From Cyanophora paradoxa (Eukaryota > Glaucocystophyceae > Cyanophorales > Cyanophoraceae): DNA of 64,000 nucleotides. Positions 52,463-61,421 of the stretch are shown here, one piece after another (the stretch's first letter is position 1; each line of letters opens with the position of its first letter). Position numbers and translations under genes: made by a program. The notes beneath the pieces are model-generated. The model made no database searches and had not been told where the DNA came from. It saw nothing but the letters and a program-made list of their open reading frames with translations. The stretch is from assembly GCA_004431415.1 (NCBI GenBank), contig QPMI01000036.1, positions 382,001-446,000 of the forward strand, in the 5' to 3' direction.

Positions 52463-54204
52463 ATGCTGGCGCTGGCGTTCTCAAAGCGGCCGAGCGCACG
52501 CGCGCTCGCGGCCCTTGTGCCAAGGCGGTACGCCTCGGTGGACTGGAAGGTGCCCGCCGCCGACCTTCTTATGCCGCCGAGCCCCGAGCGGTCTTCCTGC
52601 AGACCGCCGGCAACCGGCCGCTCCGCGAGGTCGATCCCGATGTGTTCGACATCATAGAAAAGGAGAAGAACCGCCAGTGGAAGGGCCTTGAGCTGATCGC
52701 TTCTGAGGTCCGAGGGCTCGCAAGGCCCGCGCGCGCCGCCGCGGGCTGAATCGCTGCAGAACTTCACCTCCCGTGCGGTGCTCGAGGCTCTGGGGTCATG
52801 CATGACGAACAAGTACTCTGAGGGCCTGCCCGGCGCCAGGCACGCAATGCCAATCAAGCGGCCCGCCGCGCGCAATGACGCGAGGCGGCCGCAGGTACTA
52901 CGGCGGCAACGAGTTCATCGACCAGAACGAGCGGCTGTGCCAGAAGCGCGCTCTGGAGGCCTTCCGCCTCGACCCCGAGCTCTGGGGCGTGAACGTGCAG
53001 ACCCTCTCGGGTGCGCCGCGCCGCCGCCCGCGCCCGCCCGCTCCGACGCCGGCACCCGGGCAGGCACGCCGGCGAACTTCGCCGTGTACACTGGCGTCCT
53101 CAAGCCGCACGACCGCATCATGGCGCTCGACCTCCCCCACGGCGGGCAGTGCGCCCCGCCCCCGCCCCCGCCCCGCCCCGCCCGCCCGCCGACGACAACG
53201 GACCGCAGCCTCTCGCACGGGTACATGACGGACAAGAAGCGCGTCTCGGCCACCTCCATCTTCTTCGAGTCGATGCCGTACCGCCTGAACCCCGTGCGCG
53301 CCGTACCCCCGGCGCCCTCGCCCCCCACGGCCCGCCGACGGGGCGCGTCAGGCGACGGGCATCATCGACTACGACCGCCTGGAGGAGAACGCGGCGCTCT
53401 TCCGGCCCAAGCTCATCGTCGCCGGCGCCTCGGCCTACCCCCGCAACTACGACTACCCCCGCATGCGCAAGGTCGCGGACAACAGCGGGGCGTACCTCAT
53501 GGCCGACATGGCCCACATCAGCGGCCTCGTGCGCCCCTCCGCCCCGCCCCGCCGCGCGGGCCGCCGCCGACGCGGGCGGGCGGGCGGGGCGGCAGGTGGC
53601 GGCTGGCCTGGTGCCCTCGCCGTTCGACCACTCGGACATCGTCACGACGACGACGCACAAGACGCTGCGGGGCCCCCGCGGCGGCATGATCTTCTTCCGC
53701 AAGGGCACTCGCTCCAAGGACGCCAAGGGCAACGGTCCGCGCGCCGCCCGCCCGCCCCGCCGGCGCGCCGGAACGCGGACCGAAGCGCGTGCGTGCGGTG
53801 GCAGTGACGATGTACGACCTGGAGGATAAGATCAACTCGGCGGTCTTCCCGGGGCTGCAGGGCGGCCCGCACAACCACACCATCGCGGCCCTCTCCGTCG
53901 CGCTCCTCGAGGCCAACTCGGAGCCCTTCCGGGCCTACCAGAGGCAGGTCAAGGCCAACGCGCAGCGCATGGCCGCGGCTCTCATGTCCAAGGGGTACAC
54001 CCTCGTCTCCGGCGGCACCGACAACCACCTCGTCCTCCTCGACCTCCGGCCCAAGGCCCGCCGCGCCGGGCCCGCTCGCCCCTCTTAATCGGTGCGGCTC
54101 ATGCCGGGCGGCGCAGGGGACGGACGGGGCGCGGGTGGAGCGCGTGCTTGAGCTGTGCCACATCACGGCGAACAAGAACTCGGTGCCCGGGGACAAGTCC
54201 ATAG
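52463..54204 (+). CDS. SHMT: Serine hydroxymethyltransferase, C-terminally truncated
   Basis: PLP enzyme that interconverts serine and glycine and loads tetrahydrofolate. Exon 1 (52463-52549) encodes [20 protein letters not shown], a mitochondrial-type presequence. Later exons match [134 protein letters not shown] (PLP lysine in THKT), [14 protein letters not shown] and [14 protein letters not shown]. The reading then becomes unrelated after VPGDKS. The PGGIRIGxPALTxRG block and the roughly 90-100 C-terminal residues are missing, and the junction is a 16-nt repeat (see findings). At least one GC-AG intron (after LRPK). Confidence 0.85.
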
Positions 54205-54249
54205 TCGCGACACTTTTTCTGCAGTGGAGCGCCAGGACAAGTCCATAGT

Positions 54250-55266
54250 CTCTTCCCGCAAGGTACTCGAGCTGCAACTCTAGCTGCCGCATACGGGCAC
54301 TGCAGCAGCAGTCCTAGCTGTCTTCGCCACCGCGGCGCTCGCTGAGATTGTTCGCTTCCGTCCGCGCAGCTCGCGCTGGCCATCAAAGGCTGCGCGGATC
54401 GCGAGCCAGTCGTACGTAGCGCCTATGCCGCTCGCTAACGACGGCTGCTCACGCGATCGCGCAGGGAATGAAGGCTGCTCTTGTATCCGTAGCGGAGGCG
54501 CTGGAAAAGGTCTGCTCCACCTCCCCGCGGGATGCGGATGTCATTTAACAAAGGCTCTCGCGCTTGCAGCTGGAGAAGGACAGGACAGTGGCGTCGGATC
54601 GCATCTACGCGCATTTGGTGCAGAAGGGCAAAGTATACGAGACGGCGCAGAAGAACTTAAAGGATGCGCTGAAGGCAAGGGAGGCCGCGAAGAAAAAGGT
54701 CGGTCGCCCGCCGGCGCGCCGCGCGCACGCGCTGCCGCGCTGAGCTTCACGCAAGATGCTTGCGAAAAAGCACGCGCTGGACAAGATGAATAAGAGCGTT
54801 CAGACAGAAAAGGTGCGGCCGAGCGGCTGAGCGCGGCGCCTAGCTCGACGCCGACGGCCGCCGCGTGCAGCTGGGCAAGGCGCAGCGGGCGTACGACGAC
54901 GCGCTGCGGGAGGCGGCGCAGGCGGACGCGGCCCTCAAGGACACGCTGGAGGGCTTCGAGCGGAGGCGGATCCAGGACGTGCGGGGCGGCTTCATGGAGC
55001 TCGGTCCGGCCCGGGCCCCGCCCGCCCGGGGGGGGGGGGGGGGGGGGGGGTTCCCGCGCGGCCTCTGAGCGGGGGCGCCGCAGCGCACGCGGAGATGCTC
55101 TTCCACGCCGACGCCGTGCAGCACCTCACGCGGGCTTTCGCGCGGCTAAAGGGTCCGCCCAGCGCGCGCCGCCCCCACCCGAGCGCGAGCGACGCGCGCC
55201 GTCTCAGATGTCGGGGAGGACGTGGAGGTGACCGAGCTGCTGGACCGCTGGAAGGAAGCCGCATGA
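54250..55266 (+). CDS. FAM92/CIBAR-like BAR-domain ciliary protein
   Basis: CIBAR (FAM92) proteins have a BAR domain and act with CBY1 at the base of cilia. Exon fragments: ERQDKSIVSSRK (about 54228-54262), LALAIKGCADREPV, GMKAALVSVAEALEKV, DRTVASDRIYAHLVQKG, KNLKDALKAREAAKK, MLAKKHALDKMNKSVQTEK, LGKAQRAYDDALREAAQADA, LEGFERRRIQDVRGGFMEL, AHAEMLFHADAVQHLTRAFA and DVGEDVEVTELLDRWKEA, stop 55264-55266. FERRRIQDVRGGF with EMLFHADAVQ matches the hallmark FERQKMKDIKxxF...EMLFHGKAL of the family. N-terminal exons are unclear. The first exon overlaps the end of the truncated SHMT. An intron contains a 23-nt G run (55028-55050). Confidence 0.7.
55028..55050 (+). repeat. Poly-G run
   Basis: Twenty-three consecutive G in a probable intron of the CIBAR-like gene. 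The length is likely unstable. Confidence 0.9.
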
Positions 55267-55614
55267 GGCGTGCGACGATCTCTTCCCGAAGCCGCCCTCT
55301 CCCAACCCACGTCGTGCCCGGGCCGGCCCCGGCTGCAGACCCTCCGGATCCCACCCCATGCCCCGCCCCCACGCGCACCCCGGCCCATACTCCGCCCCCT
55401 TGTGCTTTTCAGCGCCAATCATGCCATCATTTCAGCGCCTCTTGAATGGTCTGTAAAAGGGCCGCGACGGGCCGCCAGCGCCGGCGCCCGCTTGGCCGCT
55501 GGCAGCGCTGGCTGCGCTGCCGGTCGGGGGGTACACTCGTTCGGAAGCCATCATTTCAGCTCGGTTCTCCTGCAGCTACGTACCGGTACCGCAGTGCCCC
55601 GTGTGTAGCCGACA

Positions 55615-56943
55615 ATGCCGGTCCAGACACTGCAGTCTGCCGAGGCGCTGAAGCAGCTCCAGCGAGATGAACCTGGCGTGGTGCTGTTGCTCTACTTCCG
55701 CGCGGACTGGTGCCAGTACGTCGCATGCACCTCTTTGCCATCTTGAGATGCACGTTGACGCCTCCGTGCGAAGGCCGTGCGGCCAAATGGACGTTGTCGT
55801 CGAGAGCTTGGAAGACAAGCACAAGCCCGCGCTGAAAGCGCTCAAGGTACGGCGTCGCTGCCGTCGCCATGCACGCGCTCCAGCGTGGGACTGAGCGCCG
55901 CGCTGCAGGTCGAAGCGGAGGAGGTGCGAAGACGGTCGCTTGACGACGTACGCGCGCTGACCGACTGCTGCAGCTCTCCGACGTATCAGAGGCCTACTCG
56001 GTGGCGAGCGTCCCGACGTTCGTCCTCGTTCGCGTGCGTTACGCGCAGCGGAAATTCCCCGCTAGGCCCGACGTGCCAGCAGGGCTCGCGGACGCTGGAC
56101 ACCTTCGTCGGCGCAGACGCTCCCGAGCTCGCAAAGCGCGTTGCAGCCGCGCTCGGGTCGAGCGGCCCAGCGGTCCCGCCGCCTGCGCCAAAGGAGGATC
56201 TCAACACGCGCCTCGGCAAGCTCGTCACTTCCGCTCCAATCATGCTGGTCAGTTTGCTGTGTGCGTTCGCTGCTTTTTGCGCGCCTCACCGCCCCGCCCA
56301 GTTTATGAAGGGAAGCCCAGAGCAACCAGTCTGCGGTCAGCGCCCCGCGTCCCGCTGCGCCGAAGCGCGCTCACTGCCCGCAGGCTTTTCGAGGCAAATA
56401 GTACAGGTTCTCGAGCACGCCGGCGCGGCCCCCGGGACCTACGGTGCGCAATACGCGGGGCCTCGCCCCCGGCAAACCCGCAACATTTCCGCGCTGCCCC
56501 CGCTGCCCTCCTGACTCTCTGCCGCTCTTCTTCTGGCAGGGTCTTTCAACATCCTCGCCGACGAGGAGGTACGCGGGCTCGCTTTGTTCGCGCACTGCCC
56601 GCGGCCTCTCGGGCTCGCAGCCGACGCTGACGTCCGCGCCGCGCCGCAGGTCCGGCAAGGCCTCAAGGAGTGCGCTTTGCGGGGGGGCGGCGCCGCGCGC
56701 CCCGCCGGGCCTGATCCCCACGCAGGTTCTCGAAGTGGCCGACGTTCCCTCAGCTGTACATCAGCGGGCAGCTCGTCGGGGGCCTCGACATCGCGTGCGC
56801 CCTTGCGCGGCCGAGCGCCGCGTTCCGGTCCTGCCCGGGACGACCCGCGCGGGGGGCGGCGGCGCAGGAAGGAGATGTTCGAGACGGGCGACCTGCAGTC
56901 CATGATCGCGGAGGCCAAGGCCGGGGCCACCGCGAGCGCGTAG
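55615..56943 (+). CDS. GLRX3: PICOT-type monothiol glutaredoxin (GLRX3-like)
   Basis: Cytosolic/nuclear Fe-S trafficking protein. Start 55615 ([16 protein letters not shown]). A thioredoxin-like domain follows with [10 protein letters not shown], and after an intron (about 55718-55781) [14 protein letters not shown], then [12 protein letters not shown] and [17 protein letters not shown]. One Grx domain is next: [30 protein letters not shown] with the CGFS active site split by an intron, [28 protein letters not shown], then [20 protein letters not shown] and [13 protein letters not shown]. Stop at 56941. One Grx repeat as in fungi, not the two of animals. The thioredoxin part joins to WCQPC, giving two cysteines, whereas PICOT usually has one. 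Confidence 0.9.
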
Positions 56944-57927
56944 CCGTCCCGCCACTCTCGCCCCGGCCCCCGCGTACGTGCGCGCGCGCAGCGCCCCCTC
57001 GCCGCATCTCACCGCCCGCAGGGGTCGGAGCCCGCTCCCAATCCTTCAGTGCTGCGCGCGCGCGCGAAAGATCGCGCTGCCGCGCGGCGCTCCGGAGCGA
57101 CCGCTGCGGCGCTGCGGCGCCACCTCTCCAGAGCGCCTGGCCCGGACTGGGCGTTGGGGCTGCTCAATTTCCGAGGGCTCGGGGTACACGCATTTTCACC
57201 CGAGAAGGCGCCGCTACGAGCACAGAGAAACGGAGTCTTGAAGATCGATTGGGGATTGGCTCAATTTCCGAGGGCTCGGGGTACACGCATTTTCACCCGA
57301 GAAGGCGCCGCTACGAGCACAGAGAAACGGATTCCCAAGCGTCCTGCGCACGCTCTTATCCGCACCCCGCGGCTTGCGTCATCCTGGTTAGGCTAGCGGA
57401 CCCTCAGGAGGCCCTCGCAGCCGCATCTGAACAGAAGCAAGCGCGCTTCTTGCGCTCGGCAGCCTTGCTACCTACGCCCTTCGCCCCAGCAACGTGATCT
57501 GCGCGTGAGTTTTAGCTCTGTGGATGAGCCGGCAAGCCAGGTGAAGCGAACAGCGTTACCGGGCGACCAGTTAGCTCCGAATACGCGACACAGCTCTAGC
57601 AGGTGCGCCCCCGGTGCGTGGCTGACCCTTTAAACACTAAACTAGGATCGGGCTTTCGTACGGGGCGCGCTGCGCCGCTTCCTCCTGCGCTGCAGCGAGT
57701 GTTCACTATCATGCGATTCGGCTGGTGTGCCTGCGGGGAGGGCGATCGTGCGGAGCAGCCGCTAATGGGGCGACTTGATATCTTCCTTCTTTCTCGATCG
57801 GAAATCTGGGCAGAGCGCGTCTCTCCCTTAGTTGGTGGCACTGAGAGGGCATCTCAACTGGACGCCAATCGTCGTTCTTATGCGTCCTCTTCTGACCGCA
57901 GGTTTCTTGCCCGCAGAGTGTCCCAGG
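56944..57927. other. Intergenic region with a 72-nt direct duplication
   Basis: Between glutaredoxin and zinc-knuckle genes. Contains the direct repeat below. No coding region recognised. Confidence 0.4.
57163..57331. repeat. Direct 72-nt duplication, period 97
   Basis: 57163-57234 and 57260-57331 look identical (from CTCAATTTCCGAGG to GAAACGGA), separated by 25 nt. Each copy could be translated as short similar peptides, but no domain is seen. Confidence 0.85.
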
Positions 57928-60364
57928 ATGTATGAAGCACTGTCTGGAGGGGATGGCGGTTTCCTGGGAAGGAATCCTCACGCTCAGCACGGGTTTTCGC
58001 TGGACGCCGCCTTCTCCTCTCTAGATCAGGTGCCGCCGATTCCGACCCTTGGTGCCCTCTGCCCTTCCGCCTCTTACGCTTACCGTCAGTCCCGCTCGGC
58101 CATTGCGGCCGCTGCCGCGGCCGCCGCCGCTGCGGCCTCGGCCGCGAACGCGGGAGGAGCGGCCGGCCTCCTCGGCACCGGCTCGGCGTCATTCTCCTCC
58201 GCGAACATGCTCCCGGCGACGCCTCCTTCGAAGAATTGCTGTGCGAAGTGCGGTAGCCCCGGTCATCTGGCCAAGTCCTGCCGGTGCCCCCTCTCGAACT
58301 CGCGATTTCCAAGGCCGGGACTCGGCTCCTGCTGACGCCGCGGCCTGGCAGCCTCCCCAATTTTGCTCGTTTCTGCTACAAGTGTGGAGATCCCTTTCAT
58401 CTGGCCAGCCAGTGCGCCCTCGGAAGGCGGTCCGTGCCCCTGCCCCCTCGGAGCTCGCATGGGCGCCATCGCCCTGGGCCGCGAAAATCTGACGCGTACG
58501 GTGCCCGCCGACCGCAGGTGTTTCGTGTGCGGCGACACGAGCCATCAGGCGAACCTGCACGGCCTCTTCTGCACCCGGTGCAAGAGCCACTGCCACTTCG
58601 TCGCGCAGTGCCGCATGCCCGAGAGTTTCTCCGGGGGCCGATGTGCGCGCGAAAGCTGCTTGCAGCTGCCCCTCCTTGAGGCCGCGCCTGAAACGCGGCC
58701 GCGCAGACTGCTTCCGCTGCGGGGACCCCGGCCACCTCGTCAGCCACTGTACGGCGAACCTGTCGACGGGCAACGCGCAGCTTGGTAACCGCGAGCGGCG
58801 GCACTCGCTGGGGCCCGTGCTACCCTCGGGGCCCGGCGGCGGCCTGCCGTCGACGGCGGCGGCGGCGGCAGCAGCAGCAGCAGCAGCAGCGGGGGGCTCG
58901 ATGAACGGCGGGCAGCTGATGCGGATGGCCGGCGGCTCTCTGCACGCGGGCGCCGGACAGGGCGGCGTCCTCCACGGGGCGGGCTCCCTGCTGTCGGCGG
59001 CGAACGGGTCGCTCCACGGCCCTGGCTCCAGCCACGGTGCCTCCCTTCACGGCTCCATGCACGGCTCCGTGCACGGCTCGCTTCACGGGGGTTCGGTGCA
59101 CGGGATGAGCCCCGGCGGCTCCCAGCACGGGCCCGGCGGCTCGGGCCCCAGCTCGCTGGCTGCCCTGGCGGCGGCCGGCCTGCTCCCGATGGAGCACGGG
59201 CAGAGCCTCTCGCCGCGGGAGCTGCTGGCGCTGGACAGCCAGCTGCGGGAGCAGGCGGTGGCGGCGCGGCTCCAGCAGCACGTGGCGCAGCTCGTGGCGC
59301 GCGGCGCGAGCGAGGACAGCGAGTCGCTGATGATGCGCGCCGAGGCCCTGTACCGGGAGCTGGCGGGGGACCCGGAGGACGCCCTCCGGCGGCTCTCCCT
59401 GCAACTCCAGCAGTTCCAGATGCGATCCGCCGCCGCCGCCGCCGCCTCCGCCGCGGCCGGCTCGAGCTCGCACGGGCATCAGTCGCAGTCGCAGCAGCAG
59501 CAGCAGCAGCAGCAGCAGGCCGGTTATGCCCAGCACCACGGCCTGGGACACGACGAGGAGCCGGAGTCGCCGGGCGTGCGGAGCTCGCGGGCCGACTCGG
59601 CCGGCAGCGACTCGGCGCCGCACCACGCGCAGCACTCGCACCCGCACTCGGGCGTCTTCTCCGCCTCCTCCCTCTCCGCCTCGCCCGGCTCGCCCTCGGG
59701 GGCCCACCGCGAGGGCCCGCACGGCGCCGAGCAGCCGCCCTCGCACCGCCTGCCCCCGCAGGCCCTCCCCCGCGTCCGCTCGGGCGCCCGGGCCGGCACG
59801 CCGGAGCAGCAGCAGGCGGCGGCGGCTGCGGCGCAGCAGCAGGCGGAGATGATGCTCGAGATCTGCTCGCGGCAGGGCTACTTCGCCCACCCGCTGACCC
59901 TGGATCTCCGCACCTCGAGCCCCGGCGCCGAGGCGGAGCACAGCAAGGCGGCTGCTGCGTCGTCTGCGGCTTCAGCGTCGGCCGCGTCGGCGGCGGCCGG
60001 GGCCGGCAGCAGCGTGCGGGCGGGCGCGGGGCGGCTCTCGGTCGGCGTCATGGCCGCCTCGAGCGCCGACTCGTCCCCCGCCGGCACTGCCTCGCGATCG
60101 GCGAGCAGCAACGGGAACAGCCCCTCGGGCTCGCTGCGGGGCGGCACCGCCTACGAAGGCGCCCGCCGCCCCATCTGCGGGCCCTGCCGCCGGAGCCTCG
60201 GCGACATCGCGCTCGACGGTCCGCCCCGGACCCCCTCCTCCTTTCTTTCCTTTCGCCCTGTTTTTTCGTCCGCTGACGGCGGGCGGCGGGGCGCAGCGCT
60301 GACCGCCAAGGCGGCCGACGACCCGTCCGTGTGCGGGATCTGCCGGCGGCACGTCACGGCGTAA
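57928..60364 (+). CDS. CCHC zinc-knuckle protein with Q/H/S-rich repeats
   Basis: Start at 57928 (MYEALSGGDGGFLGRNPHAQ). At least four CCHC knuckles: CAKCGSPGHLAKSC, CYKCGDPFHLASQC, CTRCKSHCHFVAQC and CFRCGDPGHLVSHC, plus a degenerate CFVCGDTSHQANL. A long disordered region follows: SLHGSMHGSVHGSLHGG repeats, polyQ, and Ala/Ser runs. One amphipathic section (LLALDSQLREQAVAARLQQH) sits in the middle. Two CxxC pairs are at the C-terminus (CGPCRRS, CGICRRH). Introns are short. CCHC knuckles bind single-stranded RNA; the disordered repeats may drive condensate formation. It shares its overall plan with the gene at 19461-21447. Confidence 0.75.
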
Positions 60365-61421
60365 CTCGCACCGCCTTCGAGTGCCCCTCGGGGCCTCCAG
60401 GGCGTGATCATGATTCTCTATCTCCGATGTCCATATACCTTTCATGAGTTCTCTACGAAATGTAGTTGCTCTTCTTGCGTGCAGATTTTCATCGCGTTTG
60501 GCGTATGGTAGGACCAGCTAGCAGGTGGTTTCGTGTTACATTTCATGGAAGTTAAGTCGGCGGCGTCGTCGCCAACCGTTTTGTTTTAGCCCGCAGGGCT
60601 GTGTAGAGCTATAGCTAAGAGCACCTGTCACCCTTGTAGATATGCAATTGCAAGCTCTTAGAACGGAGACTGCCCAGTACCTGCAGATCGAACAGACAAA
60701 GAGCAGTTCGTTTGGGGTTCGTTGTGCATAGTTTGAGAGCTCGAGTAGTCTGATACCCCAGGTAGGCTCAAATTCAATTCCGCGCAGTCGACGTATTCAA
60801 TGTGTCCAAGTGTCCTTACATATCTTGTCAGTCTTTTTCAGTTTTTAGTCCCTGAGCTGGACGAGGAGGATCCAGTCGTTATCTCTATTCTATTGCCGTG
60901 ATGCCGACTACGTATACCGCTTCTTGATCAGGGGGGGCCTCCTAACTTAGCTATCTTTCGAAATCCTACAGTAGAGTATCTAGTTGATGCTTCCTTGCAG
61001 ACTTTCTTTTGCGTGCTTGCTCAGGCTGTCGCATATGCATGCGCAGCCCGGCGGCCAGCAGTACAAAAAGTATGACTTGTGGGTCCAATTATTTCGTCCT
61101 CGATTTATATGGCTGAGTGAGATTTCGGCAGCTACAGTGTGAATATTGTGAAATGAAGTGTAGTTCGCAGCCAATTGCAAATTCAAAGCGAACGTGCGGG
61201 CGTGTGGGCGGGACGTCGACAGGGAGACTTGGCCATGGGGCACGGGGTTGGTGGTCTTGCAATTGCATTAGTGTTCGTTGAGAAGAGAGCGTGCTACGGG
61301 CCGGGACGAGGCGGGGGGGAAACAAGGGGCACGGGGCGAGGGGGCGAGGGGCGAGGGGCGGGGCGGGGCGGGAAGGGTCGCGGAGGGGGAGAAGGAGGGG
61401 CGGCTGGGCGGAGGGGGCGCC
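60365..61421. other. Intergenic, AT-richer region
   Basis: Between convergent genes. No coding or RNA gene recognised. It is noticeably AT-richer than the host average up to about 61170, then becomes GC-rich. Confidence 0.4.
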
